Assembly (NCBI RefSeq): GCF_034670185.1
Contig: NZ_JAXMNY010000006.1
Span: 62,001 to 126,000, forward strand
Origin: Nisaea sp.
GTDB lineage: Bacteria; Pseudomonadota; Alphaproteobacteria; Thalassobaculales; Thalassobaculaceae
DNA: 64,000 nt
Direction: 5' to 3'
A program made the position numbers and the translations under genes. The notes beneath the pieces were generated by a model. The model did not search any database, was not told the origin of the DNA, and saw nothing but the letters and a program-made list of their open reading frames with translations. Shown in pieces: positions 25,786-35,001 of the stretch; positions within the stretch are counted from its first letter, which is position 1; every line of letters starts with the position of its first letter.

Positions 25786-28700
25786 TTATTCGGCAGCGTC
25801 GCGTGTTGCAGCAGGATTGCGGAAAGCCTCAAGGGCTTCCTCACGGCGGATGGCCGCATTCTTCAGATGCCGTTCCTTCACGTGGCCGTATCCGCGGATA
25901 TGTTCAGGCACGGTCGCCAGCGCGACGGCCGTAGCATGGTTCTCAACGGTGAGGCCGCGCGCGACATCTTCCATGTCGGCGAAATACTCCTCGATCAGCC
26001 TGCGCTCCGTCCGCCGTTCCTCGGTCCGGCCGAACGGATCGAGCGCCGTGCCGCGCAGGCCTTTGAGCTTCGCGAGCAGACCGAAGGCGGTGAATATCCA
26101 GGGGCCATAGGCCCGCTTTTTCAGCTCTCCGGTTTCCGGATCGCGTTGCGCCAGAAGCGGTGGTGCGAGATTTACTTCAAGCTTTAACTTTCCATCGAAT
26201 TGCTCGTCGAGCTGCTGCCGGAATGCCGCGTCCGTGTAGAGCCGGGCGACCTCGTACTCGTCCTTGTAGGCCATCAGCTTGTAGGCGTAGCGGGCCACGG
26301 CTTCTGACAGTTTCTCCGAGCCAGGCAGGGCCCGTTCCTCGGCGGCCCGAACCTTTTCTACCAGCCCGGCATAACGCGCGGCATAGCCGGCATTCTGATA
26401 GGCGGTGAGTTGCGCGATGCGCCGCTCGATCGTCTCGTCTAGGCTGGTTGAGAGATCGAGATGTTTCGGCGGCTCCACCACAGGGGCGGCCGCCTTCTCG
26501 ACGGTGGCGAGATCGTGCGCGGCCCGGCGGCCCCAGAGGAACGCCTTCTTGTTGAAATCGACAGCGACACCGTTCAGCTCGACCGCCTTGAGGATGGCCT
26601 CGCTTGTAAGCGGTACCTGGCCGAGCTGGTATGCATAGCCGAGCATGAAGAGGTTGGAGGCGATGCTGTCGCCAAGCAGGGCCGTGGCGATCCGGTTTGC
26701 ATCCAGGAAGTGGGTCGAGTTTTCGCCACAGGAACTTCTGAGGGCCGCTTTCACCGCTTCGGCCGGGAATTGCAGATCCGGGTTCTGGGTGAAGGCGCCG
26801 TTCATGGTCTGCTGGATATTCACGATGGCGGTGGTATCACCAAGGCTGAGCTTGGACAGGCTGTCCACACCGACCGCCGTGATCATGTCGCAGGCCAGCA
26901 ACAGGTTGGCCGATCCGGCTGCGATCCGCACCGCATGCAGGTCTTCGGGCTTTTTCGCCAGCCGGACATGGGTGACGACGGAACCGTTTTTCTGGGCCAG
27001 GCCGATCTGGTCGAGGACGGTGACGCCCTTGTCTTCCAGATGTGCGGCCATGCCGAGCAGGGCGCCGATGGTGACCACACCGGTGCCGCCGATGCCGGTG
27101 ACAACGATGTTGTAGGGATGGTCCAGAGCGGGGAGCGCAGGCTCCGGCAGCACCGGGAAGATGTCGGCGCGGGCCGGCACGTCCGGCTGTGCGCCGGTCT
27201 TCTTGCGAAGCCCGCCGCCAACCACATTGACGAAGCTCGGGCAGAAGCCCTTGGCGCAGGAATAATCCTTGTTGCAGGAGTTCTGGTCGATGGCGCGCTT
27301 GCGGCCGAATTCGGTCTCGACCGGTGTCAGCGAAACGCAGTTCGAGGCGACACCACAATCGCCGCAGCCTTCGCAGACCTGCTGATTGATGAACAGACGC
27401 TTTGCCGGCTCCGGCAGCAGGCCCCGCTTGCGCCGGCGGCGCTTCTCGGTGGCGCAGGTCTGGTCGTACAGAATGATGGTGACACCTTCGGTGTCACGCA
27501 GTTCCTTCTGCACACTGTCCAGCTCGTCCCGGTGGTGCAGGGTGGCGAAATCGGGCCAGTGGGTGCCAAGCGGATATTTATCCGGCTCGTCGGTGATGAT
27601 GCGCAGGGCCGCGACCCGTTCGGCGGCGACCTGATTTGCGATCTCCAGTACCGAGAAAGCGCCTTCCGCCGGTTGACCGCCGGTCATGGCGACGGCGTCA
27701 TTATAGAGGATCTTGTAGGTGATGTTCACATTCGCGGCGACGGCGGCGCGGATGGCCAGTACGCCGGAATGGGTGTAGGTGCCGTCGCCCAGATTGACGA
27801 ACATGTGCTTGTGCTCGGTGAAGGGCGCCATGCCAATCCACGGCGAGCCCTCGGCGCCCATCTGGGTGAAGGTCTTGGTCTCCCGGTGCGGCATCCAGCT
27901 TGCCAGGAAGTGGCAGCCGATGCCGGCGAAGGAGATGCTGCCATCCGGCACTTTGGTCGAGGTGTTGTGCGGGCAGCCGGAGCAGAAATAGGGGATGCGC
28001 TGGAAGTCGGTCACCGGCTTCAGCGCGGTCTTGGCGTGATCCTCAAGGAAGCTCAGCCGGTCGCGCAGGCGGCTATGATCCCGCAGCTTCAGAACGCGCC
28101 GGGCAAGCAGCCGGGCGATGCTGCTGGCGGACAGCTCGCCGTTGGTCGGCATGATGGTAGCGCCGGTCTCGTCCTTCTTGCCGATGACGCGCGGCCGGTC
28201 GGCGAGGTCGAACAGGATCTGCTTCACCTGATCCTCGATCAGCGGGCGCTTCTCCTCGATCACCAGCACTTCTTCGAGCCCGGCGGCAAATTCCTTCAGG
28301 CCCTGCGGCTCCAGCGGCCAGGGCATGGCGACCTTGTAGATCCGCAGGCCAAGCTCGGCGGCCTCTTCGTCGGAGATGCCGAGATCGTCGAGCGCCTGAC
28401 GGACATCGAGGTAGGACTTGCCGACGGTGATGATGCCGATCCGGGGCTTCGGGCTGTCCAGCATCACCTTGTCGAGCCGGTTGGCCCGGGCGAAGGCGAG
28501 CACGGCGGGCAGCTTGTGGCTGTGTAGCCGTTCCTCCTGCTCCAGCCAGGGATCGGGCCAGCGGATATTGAGGCCGCCTGCCGGCATGGCGAAATCATCG
28601 GGGGTCACGATTTCGAGCTGTAGCGGATCGATATCGATGGAGGCGGAGCTGTCCATGTTCTCCGCCGTCGCCTTCAGCCCGACCCAGCAGCCGCTGAAAC

Positions 28701-29274
28701 GGGACATGGCAAAACCATAGAGACCGTAGTCGAGCACATCCTGCACGCCGGCCGGATGCAGCATCGGAATGCAGGCATCCATGAAGGCATATTCGCTCTG
28801 GTGCGGGATGGTGGAGGATTTGGCCACATGGTCGTCGCCGGCCACCGCCAGCACGCCGCCATGCTGCGCAGAGCCGGCGAAGTTGGCGTGTTTGAAGGCA
28901 TCGCCGGAGCGGTCGACGCCGGGGCCCTTGCCGTACCAGATGGAGAAGACGCCATCATATTTGGCACCGGGGTAAAGCCCGGTCTGCTGGCTGCCCCAGA
29001 CGGCGGTGGCGGCGAGATCCTCGTTCAGGCCCGGCTGGAACTCGATATTGTTCTTCTTCATGAACGCGCGGGCACGCCAGAGCTGCATGTCATAGGTGCC
29101 GAGCGGCGAGCCACGGTAACCCGAGATGAAACAGGCTGTGTTGAGATCTCGCGCGGCATCGCGCTGTCGCTGTGCCATGGGCACGCGCACAAGCGCCTGG
29201 ATGCCGGTCATGTAAACCCGCCCCCGGTCGAGGGCGTATTTGTCGTCGAGCGAGACGGACTTGAGTGCCGTCAT
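25786..29274 (-). CDS. indolepyruvate ferredoxin oxidoreductase, fused alpha-gamma type
   Basis: 1162 residues from the ATG at 29274. The N-terminal half holds both thiamine-pyrophosphate modules, with CSGCPHNTSTKVP near 430-442 and the TPP/Mg motif LGDGTYTHSG near 495-505. A Cys cluster CEGCGDCGVASNC (about 634-646) and CNKDYSCAKGFC (about 667-678) probably bind iron-sulphur. The gamma-like domain (about 735-900) begins VTGIGGTGVVTIGALLG. The enzyme oxidatively decarboxylates aryl-pyruvates from aromatic amino-acid breakdown to aryl-acetyl-CoA, passing electrons to ferredoxin. Archaeal enzymes use separate IorA and IorB; this single chain is the long fused form found in many proteobacteria. 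It is monocistronic here. Confidence 0.88.
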   Translation of the reverse strand: MTALKSVSLDDKYALDRGRVYMTGIQALVRVPMAQRQRDAARDLNTACFISGYRGSPLGTYDMQLWRARAFMKKNNIEFQPGLNEDLAATAVWGSQQTGLYPGAKYDGVFSIWYGKGPGVDRSGDAFKHANFAGSAQHGGVLAVAGDDHVAKSSTIPHQSEYAFMDACIPMLHPAGVQDVLDYGLYGFAMSRFSGCWVGLKATAENMDSSASIDIDPLQLEIVTPDDFAMPAGGLNIRWPDPWLEQEERLHSHKLPAVLAFARANRLDKVMLDSPKPRIGIITVGKSYLDVRQALDDLGISDEEAAELGLRIYKVAMPWPLEPQGLKEFAAGLEEVLVIEEKRPLIEDQVKQILFDLADRPRVIGKKDETGATIMPTNGELSASSIARLLARRVLKLRDHSRLRDRLSFLEDHAKTALKPVTDFQRIPYFCSGCPHNTSTKVPDGSISFAGIGCHFLASWMPHRETKTFTQMGAEGSPWIGMAPFTEHKHMFVNLGDGTYTHSGVLAIRAAVAANVNITYKILYNDAVAMTGGQPAEGAFSVLEIANQVAAERVAALRIITDEPDKYPLGTHWPDFATLHHRDELDSVQKELRDTEGVTIILYDQTCATEKRRRRKRGLLPEPAKRLFINQQVCEGCGDCGVASNCVSLTPVETEFGRKRAIDQNSCNKDYSCAKGFCPSFVNVVGGGLRKKTGAQPDVPARADIFPVLPEPALPALDHPYNIVVTGIGGTGVVTIGALLGMAAHLEDKGVTVLDQIGLAQKNGSVVTHVRLAKKPEDLHAVRIAAGSANLLLACDMITAVGVDSLSKLSLGDTTAIVNIQQTMNGAFTQNPDLQFPAEAVKAALRSSCGENSTHFLDANRIATALLGDSIASNLFMLGYAYQLGQVPLTSEAILKAVELNGVAVDFNKKAFLWGRRAAHDLATVEKAAAPVVEPPKHLDLSTSLDETIERRIAQLTAYQNAGYAARYAGLVEKVRAAEERALPGSEKLSEAVARYAYKLMAYKDEYEVARLYTDAAFRQQLDEQFDGKLKLEVNLAPPLLAQRDPETGELKKRAYGPWIFTAFGLLAKLKGLRGTALDPFGRTEERRTERRLIEEYFADMEDVARGLTVENHATAVALATVPEHIRGYGHVKERHLKNAAIRREEALEAFRNPAATRDAAE

Positions 29275-29586
29275 GATATCTCCCCGGCAATTCTGGGTGC
29301 CGATTGTCACGGCACTCCACTTGTTTCATTTGCAATTAAGGTATGCCTCTACCGGGGGCGCGGCAATCAGTGCAGAAGGTGCGGCACAAAAACGCAAGAA
29401 ATCGACAATGTGACGCGACAGAACGACGCAGTTTTTCGTTAATCCAAGTGCGCGCGAAATGAAAAGCATGCTTCGATCACGAACCGTCGAATATGAAATT
29501 CCTGTTTCGGGAGCTTGGCGCCCCGGATTCCTTCCGGCATAAGGGATCCTGGAAATGACAGTGCTCCACCGATCCGGAAGAGGCTT
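29275..29586. other. 312 bp intergenic region, divergent promoters expected
   Basis: Lies between the starts of the indolepyruvate oxidoreductase (minus) and the sugar epimerase (plus). No gene, RNA or repeat is recognised. The stretch near 29325-29345 (TTTGCAATTAAGGTATG) is AT-rich and a fair place for a promoter. The last bases GGAAGAGGC form the ribosome-binding site of the epimerase gene. Confidence 0.5.
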
Positions 29587-30597
29587 ATGACGATACTGCT
29601 GACTGGCGCTGCAGGGTTTATCGGCATGCATGTAGCGGAGCTGTTGCTGGCACGCGGCGAACGCGTAGTAGGGATCGATAATCTCAACAGTTATTACGAT
29701 CCGGCCCTGAAACAGGCCCGGCTGAAAAACCTCGAAGGCCGCAATGGCTTCACCTTCGAGGCGCTGGAGATCGCGGATACGGACGCGGTCATGGGGCTGA
29801 CGGCGCGCTATCCGGATATCGACCGGGTGGTGCATCTCGCGGCGCAAGCCGGGGTGCGCTATTCCATCGAGCATCCGGGCGATTATGTCCGCAGCAACCT
29901 TGTCGGCCATTCCAACATGCTGGAATTCGTGCGCGGCCTGATGGGGCGGCCGGGCGGCTGCAAGAGCTTCGTCTATGCCTCCTCCTCGTCGGTCTACGGC
30001 GCGAACAAGGAAATGCCTTTCAGCACAGAGCAGAAGACCGACAGCCCGGTCTCCTTCTACGGCGCGACCAAGAAGGCGAACGAGCTGCTGAGTTATTCCT
30101 ACGCTCATCTGTACCGGGTGCCGTCCATCGGCCTGCGCTTCTTCACCGTCTACGGACCCTGGGGCCGGCCGGACATGTCGCCCTGGCTGTTCACCAGCGC
30201 CATCCTCGAAGGCCGGCCGATCAAGGTCTTCAACAATGGCGACATGATGCGCGACTTCACCTACATCGCGGACATCGCCGCCGGTGTGGTCGGTGCGCTC
30301 GACACTCCGCCATCAGGCGTGGGTGAGGGCGAGGGCGAGGGCGATACCTGTCCGCACAAGGTCTACAATATCGGCAACAACAAGCCGGTGAAGCTGCTGG
30401 ATTACATCCGGGTGATTGAGGAAGCTTGCGGCACCAAGGCGATCATGGACATGCAGCCGATGCAGGCGGGTGACGTCTATGCCACCTACGCAAATATCGA
30501 CCCGGCATCAGAAGACTTCGGCTACGCGCCGAGCACGCCAATCGAGGAAGGCATTCCCGCCTTCGTCGACTGGTACCGGAAGTATCACGGAGTGTGA
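29587..30597 (+). CDS. UDP-glucuronate 4-epimerase / NAD-dependent sugar epimerase
   Basis: 336 residues from the ATG at 29587, which follows GGAAGAGG; this is the usual length for the family. Extended short-chain dehydrogenase features are GAAGFIGMHVAE (NAD binding, about 7-18), the catalytic SSSSVYG and YGATKKANE (Tyr-x3-Lys), and YGPWGRPDMSPW, a strong marker of UDP-GlcA 4-epimerases. It would convert UDP-glucuronate to UDP-galacturonate for surface polysaccharide. A Gly/Glu run (VGEGEGEGD) from three GAGGGC hexamers lies in a variable loop near residue 245. No partner glycan gene adjoins it. Confidence 0.87.
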   Translation: MTILLTGAAGFIGMHVAELLLARGERVVGIDNLNSYYDPALKQARLKNLEGRNGFTFEALEIADTDAVMGLTARYPDIDRVVHLAAQAGVRYSIEHPGDYVRSNLVGHSNMLEFVRGLMGRPGGCKSFVYASSSSVYGANKEMPFSTEQKTDSPVSFYGATKKANELLSYSYAHLYRVPSIGLRFFTVYGPWGRPDMSPWLFTSAILEGRPIKVFNNGDMMRDFTYIADIAAGVVGALDTPPSGVGEGEGEGDTCPHKVYNIGNNKPVKLLDYIRVIEEACGTKAIMDMQPMQAGDVYATYANIDPASEDFGYAPSTPIEEGIPAFVDWYRKYHGV

Positions 30598-30604
30598 CTG
30601 GCGT

Positions 30605-31306
30605 TCAGGCCACGTCGACCATCACCAGGTCGGTGTCGCCGAGCGCTTTGACCGTGATGGTTTCCTCTCCGCTTACAGCGACGCCATCGCGGGCCTGTGC
30701 CGGAGTACCGTTCACCTCGATGGCGGCATCGGTCGAGACGAGATAGCCCTGACGGCCTTCGCCGAAGCTGTAGCTGACAACATCGCCGCCTTTCAGCTTG
30801 GCGCCGAGCACAGCCGCGTCCTGGTGGATCGGCAGGGCGTTGCTTGCCTTGTCCGCGCCCCGTCCGGAGGCCCGGGCGGTGAAGCTGCCGGAGGATTTCT
30901 CCGGGAAGCTCCTGGCGCCCCAGCCCGGTTCGTGCCCGGTCCGGTCAGGATGGATCCAGATCTGGAAGATCTGGGTCTCCTCATCTTCCAGATTGTACTC
31001 CGCATGGACGATGCCGGTGCCGGCATGCATCACCTGCACATCTCCGGCGACCGTTCGGCCTTCGTTGCCGAGCCGGTCCTTGTGGGTGATCGCCCCTTTG
31101 CGGACATAGGTGATGATTTCCATGTCCCGGTGCGGATGCGGATCGAACCCGGTTTTCGGCTTGATGGTGTCGTCGTTCCAGACCCGGAGTGGGCCGAGGC
31201 CCATGCGCTTCGGGTCATGGTAATGGCCGAAACTGAAATGGTGGCGGGCGTTCAGCCAGTCGATCTTGACCCCGCCGAGCGAGTCGAATTGTCTGACATC
31301 AATCAT
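30605..31306 (-). CDS. pirin family protein
   Basis: 233 residues from the ATG at 31306, the usual length for bacterial pirins. The N-terminal cupin has the metal site His57, His59 (PHPHRDMEIITY), His101 and Glu103 (HAGTGIVHAE). A second, degenerate cupin fills the C-terminal half. Some pirins have quercetin 2,3-dioxygenase activity, others act as redox-sensing cofactors. It lies 28 bp downstream of wrbA on the same strand, forming a likely stress-response operon with a divergent LysR gene. The 3' end is 7 bp from the convergent epimerase stop. Confidence 0.88.
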   Translation of the reverse strand: MIDVRQFDSLGGVKIDWLNARHHFSFGHYHDPKRMGLGPLRVWNDDTIKPKTGFDPHPHRDMEIITYVRKGAITHKDRLGNEGRTVAGDVQVMHAGTGIVHAEYNLEDEETQIFQIWIHPDRTGHEPGWGARSFPEKSSGSFTARASGRGADKASNALPIHQDAAVLGAKLKGGDVVSYSFGEGRQGYLVSTDAAIEVNGTPAQARDGVAVSGEETITVKALGDTDLVMVDVA

Positions 31307-31334
31307 GGTTCCCACTCCTGTCTGGATGTGCTGT

Positions 31335-31934
31335 TCAGCCGGCAAGCTTCGCTGCGATGGTCGCGACATGCTTGCCCTGATATTCCGCGAGCGAAAGTTC
31401 GAGATCGCTCGGCTGGCGGCTGCCGTCGGGACCGGCGATCGTACCGGCGCCATAAGGTGAGCCTCCGCGGACTTCGGCAATGTTTGTGAGGCCTTCAGCC
31501 GCATAGGGCAGGCCGACAATGACCATGCCGTGATGCATCAGCGTCGGGATGGTGGTGAGAATGGTCGACTCGTTACCACCGCCGGTGCCGGTCGAGGTGA
31601 AGACGCTGCCGACCTTGCCGACGAGCGCACCCTTGGCCCACAGGCCGCCGGTCTGGTCGAGGAAGTTGCGCATTTGCGAGGCCATGTTGCCGAACCGGGT
31701 CGGTGTGCCGAAGATGATTGCATCATAGTCGGCAAGCTCGGACGGGGCCGCTTCCGGTGCGTCCTGATCCAGCTTGATGCCGGCGCCTTTGGCGACGTCA
31801 TCGGGCATCAATTCTGGAACACGCTTCACGGTGACCTCGACACCGGCAACGCCGGACGCGCCTTTGGCGACCGCACCGGCCATCGTTTCGATATGGCCGT
31901 AGGATGAATAATAAAGAACGAGAAGCTTTGTCAT
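31335..31934 (-). CDS. wrbA: NAD(P)H:quinone oxidoreductase type IV (WrbA)
   Basis: 199 residues, the normal WrbA length, from the ATG at 31934. The flavodoxin-like FMN loop is LYYSSYGHIETMA (about 7-19). The conserved block FGTPTRFGNMASQMRNFLDQTGGLW (about 76-100), STGTGGGNESTI and the HHGM-VGLPYA region match WrbA. It carries out two-electron reduction of quinones, avoiding semiquinone radicals. Co-expression with pirin and a divergent CrgA-like LysR regulator suggests induction by quinones or oxidative stress, possibly including those from the aromatic pathways nearby. Confidence 0.93.
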   Translation of the reverse strand: MTKLLVLYYSSYGHIETMAGAVAKGASGVAGVEVTVKRVPELMPDDVAKGAGIKLDQDAPEAAPSELADYDAIIFGTPTRFGNMASQMRNFLDQTGGLWAKGALVGKVGSVFTSTGTGGGNESTILTTIPTLMHHGMVIVGLPYAAEGLTNIAEVRGGSPYGAGTIAGPDGSRQPSDLELSLAEYQGKHVATIAAKLAG

Positions 31935-32001
31935 GATCGGTCTCCCGCGACGGGGTTGCATTGTCGCTTCGAGATGGAAATTGGGGATATTGACGGTTTT
32001 G

Positions 32002-32044
32002 AACAATTGGGTAAAAATGAACAAAATTGTTTCCTTTAAGAAAC
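32002..32044. promoter_or_regulatory. overlapping inverted repeats in the wrbA/LysR intergenic region
   Basis: AACAATT (32002-32008) pairs with AATTGTT (32025-32031), and GTTTC (32029-32033) pairs with GAAAC (32040-32044). Both dyads lie in the 125 bp between the divergent wrbA and LysR genes, 15-58 bp before the LysR start. They are good operator candidates for the LysR protein. Which one is used is unknown. Confidence 0.45.
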
Positions 32045-32059
32045 AGTGAGTGAGCGTCA

Positions 32060-32980
32060 ATGCTGGATAACCTGACCGGACTGGTGGTGTTTGCGAAAGT
32101 CGTCGAGGAGGGGGGCTTCTCGAAAGCAGCAAGCAGCCTCGGTATCTCGAAATCTTCGGTCTCGAAGCAGGTGAGTGCGCTAGAGGACCATCTCGGCACA
32201 AGGCTGCTCAACCGGACGACACGCCGCTTCAGCCTGACCGAAACCGGGACCCTGCTTTACGAGCGCTGCCAGCGTATCGTGGCGGAAGTCGACGCGGCGG
32301 AACGCGAGGCGGGTTCACTCCAGTCCAATCCAAGCGGGCGTCTCCGGATCAGCGCAGGCGTGTCCTTCGGGCGCCTGCATCTCTCGCGCGTGCTGCCGGA
32401 TTTCCTGTTCGAGTATCCCGAACTCTCGATGGAGCTGGTGTTAAACGATCGGCGAGTGGATCTGGTCGAGGAAGGCTACGACGTTGCTCTCCGGATCGGC
32501 CGACTGGAAGATTCGACGCTTGTCGCCCGCAAACTCTGCCCGGCACGGCAGGTCACCGTCGCGTCGCCGGACTATCTGAAAAAGCGGGGCGAGCCGAAAC
32601 ATCCCGGCGAGCTTCCGGGGCACGAGCATCTCGCCTACAGCTACCTCAATGAGGGGCTCGCATGGGATTTCAGGGTCGACGGGCGAGCGCAGCAATTTCG
32701 GATTGCGCCGCGCATGATCACGAATAACGGCGATGCGATCCTGACCATGGCGGAACAGGGTGGCGGTATCGCGCAGATTCCAACCTTCATTGCCGGAGAC
32801 AGTATCCGGGCAGGGCGCTTGCAGCCGATCCTTCCCGACTTTGCGGCATCGCCCATTGGCGTCTACGCGCTTTATCCCAATGCGCGGAACCTGCCATTGA
32901 AGGTGCGGGTATTTATCGATTTTTTGCGCAAACGCTTCCGCGAGAACCCTGGTTGGGATGAAGGTCTCGAGCTGGACTGA
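32060..32980 (+). CDS. LysR family transcriptional regulator (CrgA-like)
   Basis: 306 residues. The N-terminal winged HTH (FAKVVEEGGFSKAASSLGISKSSVSKQVSALEDHLG, about 11-47) is of the AaeR/CrgA group. A linker helix and a type 2 periplasmic-binding fold (about 90-295) follow, with RLRISAGVSFGRLHLSRVLPDFL at its start. It is divergent from wrbA-pirin with inverted repeats between, so it most likely regulates that operon in response to quinones or electrophiles. CrgA-like regulators are known beside quinone reductases. It converges on the TPR gene with a 4 bp gap. Confidence 0.9.
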   Translation: MLDNLTGLVVFAKVVEEGGFSKAASSLGISKSSVSKQVSALEDHLGTRLLNRTTRRFSLTETGTLLYERCQRIVAEVDAAEREAGSLQSNPSGRLRISAGVSFGRLHLSRVLPDFLFEYPELSMELVLNDRRVDLVEEGYDVALRIGRLEDSTLVARKLCPARQVTVASPDYLKKRGEPKHPGELPGHEHLAYSYLNEGLAWDFRVDGRAQQFRIAPRMITNNGDAILTMAEQGGGIAQIPTFIAGDSIRAGRLQPILPDFAASPIGVYALYPNARNLPLKVRVFIDFLRKRFRENPGWDEGLELD

Positions 32981-32984
32981 AGGT

Positions 32985-33473
32985 CTACCAGTCTGCTCCG
33001 ACCTTGCCAGTTTTCTTGTAAGCTTCGATCATTCCGGCAAGTCTTTCCCGCTCCTCGCAGCCTTTCCCACCCGTGCAGAGTTCGCCCAGTACGACGAGTT
33101 TCTGCTCCGCCTCCTGGACGCGACCGGTCTCGAGATAGAGTTTCGCCGCATAAGCGTTGGCCGCGAGGTTCTTAGGGTCGGCCTCCAAAGCCTTCTGATA
33201 GGCATGCTCGCTATCGACATAACGTTTGGTCTTGCGCAGGCTGAAACCGATCAGCGCCCAGGCATCGGCGTCCTGTGGGTCCTCGTCGACGAAAGACTGC
33301 ATGATCTCGAGGCCCTTGGCGTAGTCGCCGTCCTCGATGGCCTTGATGCCGGAATAGTAGATCGGCGGCCGTTCGATCTCGCTGTTCCCGCTCTCGGGGA
33401 ACACGGCATGGGCGGCGTTACCGCCGAATGCGATGAGAAAAGCGATCAGGATCGGCAGGCGGGCTCGGGCCAT
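32985..33473 (-). CDS. secreted TPR-repeat protein
   Basis: 162 residues from the ATG at 33473, preceded by GGGAGA. A Sec signal peptide (ILIAFLIAFGGNAAHA) ends near residue 23. Two to three tetratricopeptide repeats follow (about 40-140): YSGIKAIEDGDYAKGLEIMQ, AWALIGFSLRKTKRYVDSEHAYQKALEADP, AANAYAAKLYLETGRVQEAEQKL. A Cys pair (CTGGKGCEE, about 132-140) could form a disulphide in the periplasm. TPR proteins are protein-binding scaffolds; the partner is unknown. It sits alone between LysR and the TIGR04372 gene. Confidence 0.82.
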   Translation of the reverse strand: MARARLPILIAFLIAFGGNAAHAVFPESGNSEIERPPIYYSGIKAIEDGDYAKGLEIMQSFVDEDPQDADAWALIGFSLRKTKRYVDSEHAYQKALEADPKNLAANAYAAKLYLETGRVQEAEQKLVVLGELCTGGKGCEERERLAGMIEAYKKTGKVGADW

Positions 33474-33580
33474 TGTTATCGTCTCCCAACATAGTCTCCA
33501 GCGATACGCGCGGGAGAGGCCTTTGGACCTAATATGTGTTTCGCAGCGAGGCAAGAGTGTGGCGCGGCTGCGATTGTTCC

Positions 33581-34858
33581 CTAACGAAGGAACGAGGGAT
33601 TATCTATCATGAAGGACTGACAGTAATTGGTCCAAGGTAGGGCGTAGGCATAGGTTTCGAAGCGGTCCTGCTCGTCCGGGCCTTTTTCCGGCAGATTCGC
33701 TCTGTAGCGCTCCAGATGGGCCCGTGACATTTCGCGAAACCGTGCATCAAGAGATCCGTCGACCTCGAAAGATCCGTTCAGTCTCTCTTCCATCTCTTTG
33801 ACCGCTGACAGGATCTGCCCCGGGCTGTTGTCCTCGAGCGCAACGCCTGCCCGCGCGAATCCCTCGACCGTATTCAGCAGGAAAAGGTCGCGTGCCAGCA
33901 TCTCGTCATACCCGATCTGAGCGCCATTCTCCGTGTTCCGGTATGTCTTGAACAACAACAGGTCCCTGTTGTTCAGCCAGTGGTCCGGTTGGCTGTAGCC
34001 GTTCACCATCACCATCGGTGTGTTGAGGATGCGGGCGATTGCTTCCGGGCCGGAGGAACAGGTGATGGCAAAATGAGCCTGTGCGATGCAGCAGACGTCC
34101 AGAAAGTCGGCGTAGTCCGGGTGATGCGGCAGATCGACCACCAGCGGACTTTCGTGGTTCAGCGGCACCGAGGTGCGGTCGCCAAGCCGGAAGACTCTGT
34201 AACCCTCACTGACAAGATGATCGATGGCCGGGAGATAGTTCTCGATCTGGCTGGCGCGGAAGTGGTGGTAGGCCATTTCAGGCAGATAACCCGTATCGCG
34301 GACATGCAAGACGACGGACGGCCGGTCATCGCCGAAGCCCATCTTCTCCAACAGGCGTCTGCCCTCTTCGAGCAGGTCTGCCGGTGGCGTCAGGTGACGA
34401 ATAGTGTTCCCTGCTTCCAGGTGCAGGACGAAATCGCGGAACAGCGCGCTTGGGGAGATCACAGCCCAGGTGAGTGGCCCGATATCCAGGGCGCGGGCAT
34501 TGAAGTGGCCCATCATGACGAGCTTGCGGTTCATGGTTTCCAGGAAGTCGATCCGCGGCTCGTGCAGGCGCCGGACGCCCTGGCTGTGTCCCTGAAACCG
34601 GCGGTCATGGATGATGGCCGCGATATTCGGGTGGGTCTCGCCGTAGAGGTTGGCGAGATAGAACGGCTCCAGGCACATATGTCCGATCCGGGACGCCGCC
34701 GGCAGCATGTAGGCAAGCGTTTGCCCGCCGCGCTGCATCAGAGGGCCGACAAGCTCCACGAGACTTTGAAGATTGGCCTGGGAGAAAATCTCTTTTGTTG
34801 CGTCGAGACCGACCGATGCGAGTTCCGGTTTGCTGTCAGTCATCGATCCGGAGTCCAT
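33581..34858 (-). CDS. TIGR04372 family glycosyltransferase
   Basis: 425 residues (ATG at 34858, or five codons in at 34843). It matches the TIGR04372 pattern: an N-terminal GHMCLEPFYLANLYGE-like opening, a central VVLHVRDTGYLPE, a GT-B-like acceptor region RVFRLGDRTSVPL and ITCSSGPEAIARILNTPMVMVNGY. The C-terminal signature NYCQSFMIDNPSFL is also present. Members are predicted glycosyltransferases, often in surface-polysaccharide or legionaminic-type clusters, with no signal peptide. Here it lies before the ArnT-like remnant and GT2/LABN genes, in a loose envelope-modification neighbourhood. The substrate is unknown. Confidence 0.75.
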   Translation of the reverse strand: MDSGSMTDSKPELASVGLDATKEIFSQANLQSLVELVGPLMQRGGQTLAYMLPAASRIGHMCLEPFYLANLYGETHPNIAAIIHDRRFQGHSQGVRRLHEPRIDFLETMNRKLVMMGHFNARALDIGPLTWAVISPSALFRDFVLHLEAGNTIRHLTPPADLLEEGRRLLEKMGFGDDRPSVVLHVRDTGYLPEMAYHHFRASQIENYLPAIDHLVSEGYRVFRLGDRTSVPLNHESPLVVDLPHHPDYADFLDVCCIAQAHFAITCSSGPEAIARILNTPMVMVNGYSQPDHWLNNRDLLLFKTYRNTENGAQIGYDEMLARDLFLLNTVEGFARAGVALEDNSPGQILSAVKEMEERLNGSFEVDGSLDARFREMSRAHLERYRANLPEKGPDEQDRFETYAYALPWTNYCQSFMIDNPSFLR

Positions 34859-35001
34859 TCGTGATTAGCATGAGGTGAGTCTAGCCCGATGTATCTGCCG
34901 ATGACAGATAGAGATGCCACTGCATTGGGAATGCTCACACAACTGAAGTAATGTGGCGCTATACACAACGCACTAGCGTTCTCCATCCGGTAAAAGTCCG
35001 C

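Noticed and set aside
26461..28527. Long plus-strand open frame of 688 codons opposite the indolepyruvate oxidoreductase
   Set aside because: Composition is repetitive Gly/Asp/Val/Gln with no family motif. It is the mirror of a GC-rich coding gene with strong motifs on the minus strand.
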